Below are positions 8,390-16,144 of a DNA stretch of 64,000 nucleotides, in pieces; the stretch's first letter is position 1, and each line of letters opens with the position of its first letter. Source of the stretch: Cytobacillus luteolus (GTDB lineage: Bacteria > Bacillota > Bacilli > Bacillales > Bacillaceae_L); contig NZ_JAGGKM010000002.1 of the NCBI RefSeq assembly GCF_017873715.1, forward strand, positions 1 through 64,000, read 5' to 3'. The notes under the pieces were generated by a model that saw only the letters and a list, made by a program, of their open reading frames with translations, made no database searches and was not told the origin of the DNA. The translations under genes and the position numbers were made by a program.

Positions 8390-9484
8390 ATGTCTAAGAT
8401 TATTGCCAGAGAAGAGCTAAAAGGAATTAAACCATATGCTCTAGGCAAATCACTTGAAGAAATTAAAACGGATTACAATTTACAAGTTATTCGAAAAATG
8501 TCTGATAACGAAAACGTGTACGGATGTTCTCCACAGGTACGTGAGGCTATCAGCAAAAATCTGAATCAACTTTTCTATTATCCAGATGGCACAACATCAA
8601 CACTGATTTCAAAATTAGCAAGATTTTATAACGTTCCAAAGAGCCAATTTATTATCGGCAACGGCTCTGAGGAAATGATCCGACTGCTCACAAGAGCTTA
8701 CATCCGTCATGGAGATGAAGCAATCATGGCCGATATTACCTTTCCGAGATATGAAACAAATGTTGTGATTGAAGGTGGACAGCCAATTAAAGTTCCTCTA
8801 AACAATGGCACACATGATTTAGATGCGATGCTTGAAGCAGTCACTGAAAAAACGAAAATGGTTTTTGTATGTAATCCAAATAATCCGACCGGAACAATTG
8901 TCGGCAAAGAGGAACTGTTCGATTTTATAAAGCGAGTTCCTGAAAACATTATTGTGGTGGTTGATGAAGCTTACTACGAATACGTGATGACTGACGATTA
9001 TTTAGAAACACTGCCATTACTAGAACAGTTTCCTAATTTAATTGTATTAAGAACATTTTCAAAAATTTATGGCTTAGCAGGACTAAGAGTGGGCTATGGC
9101 ATCATGGCTGAAGATATTGTGACGGAACTTGCTAAGGTAAAGGATGTATTCAATGTCAATCATCTAGCTCAACATGCTGCTTCGGTTGCTCTTGAGGATC
9201 AGGGCTTTATAAAGCATTGTGCCAAGAAAAACAGTGAAGAGCGAGTATATGTGTCTAAGGCTTTGACTGCTTTAGGAATGCAGGTTTACCCATCCGAAAC
9301 AAACTTTTTATTTGTTTGTAGCAAGCAGCCCCTTGTTACGTTGCTTATGGAGAAAGGATTTATTGTTAGAGGTCTACAGATGTCTGGATGGGCTGAAGCC
9401 TTCCGGATGACGTTAGGTACGAGAAAAGATAATGATGCATTTATAGAGACGATAGGTCAGTTTTTAAAAGAAAGTGTGGTGTAA
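8390..9484 (+). CDS. HisC-like PLP aminotransferase (probable aromatic aminotransferase)
   Basis: Fold type I aminotransferase of the histidinol-phosphate aminotransferase family, 364 residues, usual for HisC. Visible elements are SDNENVYGCSP near the N-terminus, the CNPNNPTGTIV substrate/PLP segment, VDEAYYEY with the PLP-ring Asp, and RTFSKIYGLAGLRVGYG with the Schiff-base Lys. Between hppD and homogentisate genes and with no other his genes near, it most likely transaminates tyrosine or phenylalanine to the keto acid; some HisC homologues are known to do this. The ATG follows GAGGTG. Confidence 0.78.
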   Translation: MSKIIAREELKGIKPYALGKSLEEIKTDYNLQVIRKMSDNENVYGCSPQVREAISKNLNQLFYYPDGTTSTLISKLARFYNVPKSQFIIGNGSEEMIRLLTRAYIRHGDEAIMADITFPRYETNVVIEGGQPIKVPLNNGTHDLDAMLEAVTEKTKMVFVCNPNNPTGTIVGKEELFDFIKRVPENIIVVVDEAYYEYVMTDDYLETLPLLEQFPNLIVLRTFSKIYGLAGLRVGYGIMAEDIVTELAKVKDVFNVNHLAQHAASVALEDQGFIKHCAKKNSEERVYVSKALTALGMQVYPSETNFLFVCSKQPLVTLLMEKGFIVRGLQMSGWAEAFRMTLGTRKDNDAFIETIGQFLKESVV

Positions 9485-9487
9485 CTC

Positions 9488-10096
9488 GTGGAAATTAAAC
9501 CAGAAACTCTTGAATGGAAAGATGCTTACAAACTACTCGTTGGTTCAGTTTTACCTCGTCCAATTGCTTTTGTTACTTCTATTTCTGAAGATGGAGTAGT
9601 TAACGCCGCACCGTTCAGTTTCTTTACCGTCATTTCAGCAGATCCAATGTTGGTTTGTTTTTCACCGATGAGACGTGGGACAGATGGAGCAAAGAAAGAT
9701 ACATTGACAAACATTGAGTCGACAAAGGAATTTGTCATTAATATTGTCAGTGAAGAAATGGCCGTTCAAATGAATGATTGTGCAATTGAGTATCCACCAG
9801 ATATAGATGAGCTAGATGCTTCAGGTCTAACAAAAGATGAAAGTGTTTCGGTAAGACCACCAAGAGTAAAGGAATCATTGGTTCATTTAGAGTGTGAATT
9901 ACACCAAGCACTTGATTTTGGAGATCATCCTGGAGCGGGCAGTTTGGTCATTGGAAAAGTGAAACATGTTCATGTGAAGGATGAATTGTATGATCATGGT
10001 CGAATACTTACTGAAAAATTAAACCCTATTGGTCGTATGGCTGGTCAAACATATACAAAGCCATTGGCAGATACATTTGAATTAATTCGAAAATAA
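9488..10096 (+). CDS. Flavin reductase-like, FMN-binding protein
   Basis: This 202-residue protein has the flavin-reductase-like split-barrel fold: LPRPIAFVTSISEDG at the start, NAAPFSFFTVISADPM, and a later GDHPGAGSLVIGKV segment. It starts at GTG 3 nt after the aminotransferase stop, so translation is probably coupled. Members of this family bind FMN and often serve as partner reductases. What it does in tyrosine degradation is unknown. No separate maleylacetoacetate isomerase gene is in the operon. Confidence 0.75.
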   Translation: MEIKPETLEWKDAYKLLVGSVLPRPIAFVTSISEDGVVNAAPFSFFTVISADPMLVCFSPMRRGTDGAKKDTLTNIESTKEFVINIVSEEMAVQMNDCAIEYPPDIDELDASGLTKDESVSVRPPRVKESLVHLECELHQALDFGDHPGAGSLVIGKVKHVHVKDELYDHGRILTEKLNPIGRMAGQTYTKPLADTFELIRK

Positions 10097-10111
10097 TCCT
10101 AAGGTGATGTT

Positions 10112-11020
10112 ATGAAATTTGTGACGTTTATAAAAAAAGATGGTGTGTCGCGTGCCGGATGGATGCTAGGTAATCACCATGTTGTTGATATGTTTGAAAC
10201 AAGTAAAGGAAAACTTCCTTGCAATATGCTTTCATTTTTAGATAAGCAAGAAGAATATATGGATATTATATCTTCATTATCCGAGCCTTTAGAAAGTGTT
10301 TATGCTTTAGATGAGGTTGAAATCGTTTCTCCTCTCCCTAACCCACGTAGCTTTAGAGACTTCTATGCCTTCGAACAGCATGTGAAAACAGCTAGACAAA
10401 ATCGAGGCCTAGACATGATTCCAGAGTGGTACGAGATACCTGTGTTTTATTTTTCGAACCACATGGCAATAAAGGGTCCGAATCAAGTTATAACACGACC
10501 AAGTAAATGTGAGTGGCTTGATTATGAGCTGGAAATTGCTTGTGTGATTGGAAAAGAAGGGACAAATATAAAAGCCAGTGAAGTTGAGGACTATATCTTT
10601 GGTTATTGTATTTTAAATGACTGGAGTGCAAGAGATCTTCAGCGGCAGGAGATGAAGGTAGGATTAGGTCCAGCAAAAGGTAAGGACTTTGCAACATCAA
10701 TTGGTCCTGTGATTATTACAAAGGATGAACTCGAATCGTTTCGAACGTTGAAGGGCTATGACTTAGATATGACAGCCAAGGTGAATGGAGAGCTGCTTTC
10801 AAAGGGTAATTTTAAAGATATTCACTATTCATTTGGAGAAATGATTGAGCGAGCATCTGATGGTGTGACATTGTATCCTGGAGAAATTATTGGATCAGGT
10901 ACGGTTGGAAGTGGTTGTATTCTAGAGTTAGGTACAGAAGTTCATCGTTGGTTAGAACCTGGAGATGAAGTGGAGCTAGAAATTACGGGTCTTGGTGTTT
11001 TAAAAAATCGAATAGGGTAG
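10112..11020 (+). CDS. Fumarylacetoacetate hydrolase family protein
   Basis: FAH-fold hydrolase, 302 residues. The C-terminal FAH domain (about residues 70-300) carries the metal-binding pattern: Glu-x-Glu in CEWLDYELEIACVIG and the Asp in GYCILNDWSARDLQ. The GLGPAKGKDFATSIGP and GEIIGSGTVGSGC segments are typical. In this context it is expected to cleave fumarylacetoacetate (or maleylacetoacetate directly) to acetoacetate and a C4 diacid. It lies 15 bp after the flavin reductase gene and 16 bp before homogentisate dioxygenase. Confidence 0.85.
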   Translation: MKFVTFIKKDGVSRAGWMLGNHHVVDMFETSKGKLPCNMLSFLDKQEEYMDIISSLSEPLESVYALDEVEIVSPLPNPRSFRDFYAFEQHVKTARQNRGLDMIPEWYEIPVFYFSNHMAIKGPNQVITRPSKCEWLDYELEIACVIGKEGTNIKASEVEDYIFGYCILNDWSARDLQRQEMKVGLGPAKGKDFATSIGPVIITKDELESFRTLKGYDLDMTAKVNGELLSKGNFKDIHYSFGEMIERASDGVTLYPGEIIGSGTVGSGCILELGTEVHRWLEPGDEVELEITGLGVLKNRIG

Positions 11021-11036
11021 GGAGAAGGTGAAGTAA

Positions 11037-12191
11037 ATGTATTATCGGTCAATGGGGAACATTCCACATAAACGTCATACAACTTTTCGAAAAGAAGATG
11101 GCAGTCTTTATCGAGAACAAGTGATGGGGACGAAAGGATTTTCTGGAACACAGTCTATTTTATATCACCACTATATGCCGACCTCTGTTGTTAAGTCGGA
11201 ATTAATCGGCAAATACTTGCCAGAGTATGAAGAGCAAGGTTCACTAGATCATCGTCATTTTTACACAGATAAGCTTTCGCAGAGTGGGGATGCACTGACT
11301 GCACGAGAGTATTTGCTTGGAAATGATGATTTGTTGATTGGTGCAATGAATGTTGATAAAGCAATGGATAATTACTATCGAAATGGGGACGGAGATGAAA
11401 TGCTCTTTATCCATTATGGTAGTGGTAAGGTTGAAACGATGTTTGGGACACTTACATACCGCCCAGGAGATTATGTTGTGATTCCGATTGGAACCATTTA
11501 TCGTGTCGTACCTGACGAGGGTGCACCGACGAAGATTTTGTTTATTGAGTCATTCAGCCAAATTACGACGCCACGAAGATATCGAAATGAATATGGTCAA
11601 TTGCTTGAGCACAGTCCATTCTGTGAACGAGACATTCGAGGACCTGAAACTCTTGAGCACTTTGATGAAAAAGGGGAGTTTGAGGTTATCACAAAGACGA
11701 GAGGATATTTACACTCTCATATTTTAGGCCATCATCCGCTTGATGTAGTTGGTTGGGATGGATATTTGTATCCTTGGGTCTTTAATGTTGAAGATTTTGA
11801 GCCAATCACTGGACGTATTCATCAACCACCACCTGTTCATCAAACGTTTGAAGGACATAATTTTGTTGTTTGTTCGTTTGTACCAAGGCTGTTCGATTAT
11901 CATCCGGAAGCGATTCCGGCACCATATTACCATAGCAATGTGAATAGTGATGAGCTTCTCTATTATGTGGAAGGTAATTTTATGAGCCGTAAGGGAGTTA
12001 AATTAGAGTCCATTACATTACATCCAAGCGGGATTCCACATGGGCCTCACCCTGGGAAGACGGAAGCAAGTATCGGGAAAAAAGAAACCCTTGAGCTAGC
12101 GGTGATGATTGATACATTTAAGCCGCTTAAGGTTGTGAAAAAGGCAAAGGATTACGAGGATACTGGATATATGTATACTTGGGTGGAGTAG
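11037..12191 (+). CDS. hmgA: Homogentisate 1,2-dioxygenase
   Basis: Cupin-type Fe(II) dioxygenase, 384 residues, in line with the shorter bacterial homogentisate dioxygenases. It opens the ring of homogentisate to maleylacetoacetate. The N-terminal GNIPHKRHTTFR is characteristic. A cupin barrel with DEMLFIHYGSGKVET and RPGDYVVIPIGTIYRV is followed by a second barrel in which SNVNSDELLYYVEGNF and SGIPHGPHPG supply the His/Glu iron ligands. It is the last gene of the operon, followed by the 51-bp repeat array and a terminator. Confidence 0.9.
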   Translation: MYYRSMGNIPHKRHTTFRKEDGSLYREQVMGTKGFSGTQSILYHHYMPTSVVKSELIGKYLPEYEEQGSLDHRHFYTDKLSQSGDALTAREYLLGNDDLLIGAMNVDKAMDNYYRNGDGDEMLFIHYGSGKVETMFGTLTYRPGDYVVIPIGTIYRVVPDEGAPTKILFIESFSQITTPRRYRNEYGQLLEHSPFCERDIRGPETLEHFDEKGEFEVITKTRGYLHSHILGHHPLDVVGWDGYLYPWVFNVEDFEPITGRIHQPPPVHQTFEGHNFVVCSFVPRLFDYHPEAIPAPYYHSNVNSDELLYYVEGNFMSRKGVKLESITLHPSGIPHGPHPGKTEASIGKKETLELAVMIDTFKPLKVVKKAKDYEDTGYMYTWVE

Positions 12192-12194
12192 TAG

Positions 12195-12640
12195 AGCTTT
12201 ACGTTTCGGAAAATAGCTGAACCTGGGAAATGAGGTCACGTAAACGGATTTACGTATCGGGAAATAGCTTAACCTGGGAAATTAGGTCACGTAAACGGAT
12301 TTACGTTTCGGGAAATAGCCGAATCAGGGAAATTAGGTCACGTAAACGGATTTACGTTTCGGGAAATAGCCGAATCAGGGAAATGAGGTCACGTAAACGG
12401 ATTTACGTTTCGGGAAATAGCCGAATCAGGGAAATAAGGTAACGTAAAGTGATTTACATTTCGGGAAATTACTGAATTGGGGAAATAGAGTCACGTAAAC
12501 GGATTTACGTTTCGGGAAATAGCCGAATTGGGGAAATAAGGTAACGTAAAGGGTTTTACGTTTCGGGAAATACCCGAATCGGAGAAATGAGGTCACAAAA
12601 AGGTTTTTGTACCCTCAAAATCAAAAATCCGACAATGAGA
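12195..12640. repeat. Tandem repeat array, exact 51-bp period
   Basis: Units begin at 12233, 12284, 12335, 12386, 12437, 12488, 12539 and 12590, each exactly 51 bp apart, after a partial unit from about 12195. The core is AGGTCACGTAAACGGATTTA followed by CG, then TTTCGGGAAATAGCCGAATC. The last units degenerate. The core matches that of the array at 1-295. Because 51 is a multiple of three, one frame stays open for 70 codons, but no ribosome binding site precedes it and I regard it as non-coding. It fills most of the 730-bp gap between hmgA and the gene at 12922. Confidence 0.92.
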
Positions 12641-12660
12641 TCACATATCTCAACGAAACA

Positions 12661-12700
12661 AAGAGCCTGGGGATACATAATATTCTCAGGCTCTTTTATT
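12661..12700 (+). terminator. Rho-independent terminator
   Basis: The stem AAGAGCCTG (12661-12669) pairs with CAGGCTCTT (12687-12695), followed by TTATTTTTA. It would end the hmgA operon transcript after the repeat array. Confidence 0.65.
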
Positions 12701-12779
12701 TTTATAGTTTTATATTTATAGTCCTTCTCACCATTCCTCTCCATTTCCATAGCATATTTACAATATCGATTAAGTAAAA

Positions 12780-12807
12780 ACTGGACACTTGCTGTCCAGT
12801 TTTTTTA
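12780..12807. terminator. Rho-independent terminator, possibly bidirectional
   Basis: ACTGGACA (12780-12787), loop CTTGC, TGTCCAGT (12793-12800), then seven T. An A-run lies upstream, so it could work in both directions. No gene directly precedes it. The remaining DNA to 12921 shows little else. Confidence 0.65.
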
Positions 12808-12892
12808 CATTGTTCTTTAATCTGCAGACAACAAATAGACCTTTACCCTGTCATACTCGTCCACACACTTCACATCTACTTTCATAAAATAA

Positions 12893-12901
12893 TAATAATT
12901 A
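12893..12901 (+). promoter_or_regulatory. Possible sporulation-type -10 element
   Basis: CATAAAATA fits the CATANNNTA pattern of SigK/SigE -10 boxes and lies 20 bp before the TTG of the charged repeat protein. No convincing -35 at the right distance was found, so this is a suggestion only. Confidence 0.2.
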
Positions 12902-12921
12902 CAGGAAAAGGAGGGATACCT

Positions 12922-13266
12922 TTGAGTAGAAGAAGATTACGAATTGATGCTGATCGTGTGATTATCAACGCTGATGAAGTTATTGTTATTGAAAACGATG
13001 ATAGAAGACATGATCGTAAACGCAGAAGAGATGATGATGTATTAGGAGTTGACGACAGACGTAAACGTAGAAGAGACGATGACGTACTAGGGGTTGACGA
13101 CAGACGTAAACGTAGAAGAGACGATGACGTACTAGGACTTGACGACCGTCGTAAACGTAGAAGGGACGATGACGTACTAGGAGTTGATGATCGTCGTAAA
13201 CGGAGAAGAAGAGACGATGACGTACTAGGAATTGACGACCGTCGCAGACCACGTTTTCCGTGGTAA
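12922..13266 (+). CDS. Mixed-charge tandem repeat protein
   Basis: I do not recognise this 114-residue protein. It starts at TTG with AAAAGGAGGG about 6 nt upstream, which is a strong site. After a 26-residue N-terminus rich in Arg, Asp, Ile and Val, it has five copies of a 15-residue unit, DDRRKRRRDDDVLGV, encoded by 45-bp DNA repeats; the last copy has one extra Arg. It ends RRRPRFPW. The unit alternates blocks of Arg/Lys and Asp, making a polyampholyte likely to be disordered or to bind nucleic acid. Charged repeats of this sort occur in some spore coat and spore-associated proteins, but that link is inference. It is monocistronic with its own terminator. Confidence 0.7.
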   Translation: MSRRRLRIDADRVIINADEVIVIENDDRRHDRKRRRDDDVLGVDDRRKRRRDDDVLGVDDRRKRRRDDDVLGLDDRRKRRRDDDVLGVDDRRKRRRRDDDVLGIDDRRRPRFPW

Positions 13267-13273
13267 TATGAAC

Positions 13274-13306
13274 AAAAAGGGGAGCAGCTAATGATGCTTC
13301 CCTTTG
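13274..13306. terminator. Bidirectional terminator
   Basis: AAAGGGGAGC (13276-13285) pairs with GCTTCCCTTT (13296-13305). It lies between the convergent charged-repeat gene and the histidine kinase. Confidence 0.55.
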
Positions 13307-14566
13307 TTAATGAATAAGTGGAAAATCAATTGTAACCGTGGTCCCTTTTCCTTCTTCACTTTGCAACTGAAAGGTACCGTTGTGCTTTTCAATAATTTTT
13401 ATAGTGGTCATCAAACCTAAGCCTGTTCCTTTTTCCTTTAACGTATAAAAAGGTTGTCCGATATTAACAATTCGTTCTTTAGGAATTCCTATACCAGAAT
13501 CTGTGAGCTCAATTTGAACTTTGTTATCTATAGGAAAAGTATGTATTGTGATAAAACCGCCTGATGGCATCGCTTCTATTGAATTTTTTATAATATTAAT
13601 AAAGACTTGTTTAAGCTCATTTCGGTCACATAATAATTGAAGCTCTTCATCATAAGGAAGGTATGTAAACTCCACATCATGCAGCATTGCTTCAGGTTGC
13701 ATAAGGAGAATTACTTCCCTAATAATATGATTTACAGGGTGAACCTTGAAATTTTGAGCCTGTGGTTTTGCTAAAATCAGGAAGTCATTTGTAACCTGAT
13801 TGATTCTGTCTATTTCAGACATAAGTACATCATAATAGTGTTCTCCCTTTGAATCTTCACCCATCATCTGTATAAAACCTTTTATACTAGTAAGAGGATT
13901 CCTAATTTCATGGGCGATGCCAGCGGCAATTTGTCCAACAACGGCTAGCTTCTCGGATGCCTTTAATAGTTCTTCCTGCTTTTTACGTTCATTGATATTA
14001 CGTAGGACAAGTTGAACACAACGTTTATTATTGAATTGACAAACAATCGCTTTTGATTCAACAAAGGTAGACGAGCCATCCTTTGAGACCAGCTCATATT
14101 CACTTAAATCTAAGGCTATTTCTTCTGGTGAGGCATAGATTTTTTGTTGTCTAAGTTTTATTTTTTCATGGTGTGATATATGGGTGAAATCTAGAAGACT
14201 TCTGCCTATTACTTCATGTTCATCATGACCTGTGTAACTTAATGCAATTGGATTTACATACAAAATGACACCTTTTTCATGAATGACGATACCATCAGGG
14301 TGATTATCTATTAATTGTTTATAACGCTCTTCACTTTCAATTCGTCTTTTAATTTCTCTTTTTGATCGATAGTAGGAAAATAATAAATAAACGCTAGTAA
14401 ATAAAATTAACAAGTAAGAGAGTAAAAAGATATAATTTAAGTTACTAAGTGTGCCTTCTTTTAAAATGAGATAGAAATTTAAAATCATAAAAGTTAAATG
14501 TATAAATAAAAGAAAGAGATTGTAGGAGTTTTTCTTCATTTTATCTGTTACCTTTTGCCTAAACAT
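13307..14566 (-). CDS. PAS-domain sensor histidine kinase
   Basis: Membrane histidine kinase, 419 residues. Two hydrophobic segments at about residues 18-36 and 44-66 are followed by a PAS domain (about 76-195), a HisKA dimerisation domain with phospho-acceptor His219 (AGIAHEIRNPLTSIKG) and an ATPase domain with the N box (NIIKNSIEAMPSGG), G1 (DSGIGIPKE) and G2 (GTGLGLMTTIKI). The layout resembles Bacillus sporulation-type kinases feeding Spo0F, and no response regulator is adjacent, which fits that group. The input signal is unknown. It converges on the charged-repeat gene. Confidence 0.85.
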   Translation of the reverse strand: MFRQKVTDKMKKNSYNLFLLFIHLTFMILNFYLILKEGTLSNLNYIFLLSYLLILFTSVYLLFSYYRSKREIKRRIESEERYKQLIDNHPDGIVIHEKGVILYVNPIALSYTGHDEHEVIGRSLLDFTHISHHEKIKLRQQKIYASPEEIALDLSEYELVSKDGSSTFVESKAIVCQFNNKRCVQLVLRNINERKKQEELLKASEKLAVVGQIAAGIAHEIRNPLTSIKGFIQMMGEDSKGEHYYDVLMSEIDRINQVTNDFLILAKPQAQNFKVHPVNHIIREVILLMQPEAMLHDVEFTYLPYDEELQLLCDRNELKQVFINIIKNSIEAMPSGGFITIHTFPIDNKVQIELTDSGIGIPKERIVNIGQPFYTLKEKGTGLGLMTTIKIIEKHNGTFQLQSEEGKGTTVTIDFPLIH

Positions 14567-14693
14567 TCCTTTGCACTCCTATATAAATCATAATGTTTCT
14601 TGTTCATATTCCATTACAATCATAGCAGAAAATGACAGGAATTTATATAATATTACAAATTTTTCTTTATCTTAAAAATGTGGAGGAATTTTC

Positions 14694-14933
14694 ATGATTA
14701 AAAAAATAATTGTCTATACTACAAACGACTGTATTGAATGCACTATGGTAAAAAAAGTACTTGAAGAGGAGGGAATACCAGTTGAGCTGAGAGATCTTTC
14801 AATCAACCCTAACTTCCAAAAAGAAGTTGAGCAGTTAGGATTTATGGGAGTGCCTGTTACAGTTTTAGAAAATCGCGCTATAAAGGGATTTACAAATGAA
14901 TTAAAGGAATTAATAGAGCTAGCTAAGGAGTAA
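14694..14933 (+). CDS. Glutaredoxin family protein
   Basis: A 79-residue thioredoxin-fold protein with redox motif CIEC (Cys13, Cys16), the cis-Pro segment GVPVTVLE and a C-terminal helix. Length and the C-x-x-C motif near the N-terminus fit NrdH/YtnI-like glutaredoxins. In Bacillaceae it would act as a small thiol-disulfide oxidoreductase, reduced by thioredoxin reductase or bacillithiol. The substrate is unknown. The RBS TGGAGGAA precedes the ATG. It lies 110 bp upstream of des. Confidence 0.78.
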   Translation: MIKKIIVYTTNDCIECTMVKKVLEEEGIPVELRDLSINPNFQKEVEQLGFMGVPVTVLENRAIKGFTNELKELIELAKE

Positions 14934-14943
14934 TCTAGTACAT

Positions 14944-14982
14944 ACATGACATTTATCATGTTTTGGATATGACATCTATGTC
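14944..14982 (+). promoter_or_regulatory. Putative DesR operator region
   Basis: Two adjacent inverted repeats lie upstream of des: ACATGA-N6-TCATGT (14944-14961) and GACAT-CT-ATGTC (14971-14982), with centres 24 bp apart. A -10-like TATGAT follows at 15011. In B. subtilis phosphorylated DesR binds two adjacent sites upstream of des; the assignment here rests on position and symmetry. Confidence 0.45.
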
Positions 14983-15043
14983 TACCATGTTTCTTCTAGT
15001 TAAAGTATAGTATGATAAAATAACGAAATGGAAGGAAAATGAG

Positions 15044-16075
15044 ATGACAAACCAAAATCAAAAAACTCTTAGAAAAGAAATGGCACCTTTTGAAAAATCG
15101 AACACTAGAGACAGTATAGTACAGATGATTAACACACTTGTACCTTTTTTTGCGCTTTGGTTTCTAGCCTATATTAGCCTTGAGATATCTTATATACTAA
15201 CGTTCATCATAAGTGTGTTTGCAGGAGGTTTTTTAGTAAGGACCTTTATCATTTTTCATGATTGCTGCCACCATTCCTTCTTTAAAAACCGAACAGCGAA
15301 TAAGATTGTAGGGACAATTACAGGAATATTAACTTTATTCCCTTACAGTCAATGGGCTCACACTCACTCGGTTCACCATGCAACGAGCTCTAACTTAGAC
15401 AAGCGCGGGACAGGTGACATTTGGGTATTAACAGTTGACGAATATATAGAAGCATCTATTTGGAAACGCATTGCATATAGACTATACCGAAATCCGCTGG
15501 TTATGTTTATATTAGGTCCGATTTATGTCTTTCTGATTGAAAACAGATTTAACCGTAGAAATGCAAGATGGAAAGAACGCGTTAATATGTACATTACGAA
15601 TACTTCTATTTTCGCTATTATTGCCTTAATGTGTTGGGCAATTGGATGGCAATCGTTTTTATTAGTGCAAGGTACAATCTTTTTAATATCTGGAACTGCA
15701 GGTGTATGGTTGTTTTATGTACAGCATACCTTTGAGGATTCTTATTTTGAAGAAGATGCACATTGGGAATACGTTAGAGCCGCTGTTGAAGGAAGTTCGT
15801 TTTATAAGCTGCCTAAAATACTTCAGTGGATGACTGGTAATATTGGGTATCACCATGTACACCATTTAAGCCCGAGAATCCCTAACTATAAGCTAGAAGA
15901 AGCTCATAATCAAAGTGAACCACTTCAAAATGTACCTACGATTACTCTGGCAACAAGTCTACAATCCTTAAGATTTAGATTATGGGACGAGGACAAAAAA
16001 GTTTTTGTCGGATATAAGGATATTAAAGAAAAGCTAGCTGTTATTAAGAAAAATCGTGTGATTGTTGAAGAATAA
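15044..16075 (+). CDS. des: Acyl-lipid fatty acid desaturase Des
   Basis: Integral membrane desaturase, 343 residues (B. subtilis Des is about 352). It introduces a cis double bond into the acyl chains of membrane phospholipids after cold shock. The three histidine clusters are present: HDCCHH (72-77), HTHSVHH (106-112) and HHVHH (270-274), which together bind the di-iron centre. Hydrophobic segments at about 30-65, 90-103, 152-165 and 188-228 give the usual membrane layout. It is directly followed by desK and desR, the two-component system that controls it. Confidence 0.92.
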   Translation: MTNQNQKTLRKEMAPFEKSNTRDSIVQMINTLVPFFALWFLAYISLEISYILTFIISVFAGGFLVRTFIIFHDCCHHSFFKNRTANKIVGTITGILTLFPYSQWAHTHSVHHATSSNLDKRGTGDIWVLTVDEYIEASIWKRIAYRLYRNPLVMFILGPIYVFLIENRFNRRNARWKERVNMYITNTSIFAIIALMCWAIGWQSFLLVQGTIFLISGTAGVWLFYVQHTFEDSYFEEDAHWEYVRAAVEGSSFYKLPKILQWMTGNIGYHHVHHLSPRIPNYKLEEAHNQSEPLQNVPTITLATSLQSLRFRLWDEDKKVFVGYKDIKEKLAVIKKNRVIVEE

Positions 16076-16081
16076 AACGAA

Positions 16082-16122
16082 TTACATGCAATCTTTTCCA
16101 AATGTGATATGATTGCATGTAA
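16082..16122 (+). terminator. Intercistronic hairpin between des and desK
   Basis: A perfect 12-bp stem, TTACATGCAATC (16082-16093) with GATTGCATGTAA (16111-16122), has a 17-nt loop and is followed by ATACATTTTTA. It may be a weak terminator or RNA-processing element giving different levels of des and desKR. Confidence 0.5.
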
Positions 16123-16144
16123 ATACATTTTTAAAGAGGTTTAA

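Noticed and set aside
12230-12442. Open frame of 70 codons repeating RSRKRIYVSGNSRIREI
   Set aside because: It is a by-product of the 51-bp tandem array, whose period is a multiple of three. There is no ribosome binding site and the units degenerate with stops at the ends.
1-12640. The two repeat arrays as CRISPR
   Set aside because: The units are tandem copies with no unique spacers between identical repeats, lengths are 51-52 bp for the whole unit, and no cas genes are near.
12556-12750. Minus-strand frame of 64 codons
   Set aside because: It crosses the repeat array and a terminator and has no RBS or recognisable protein features.
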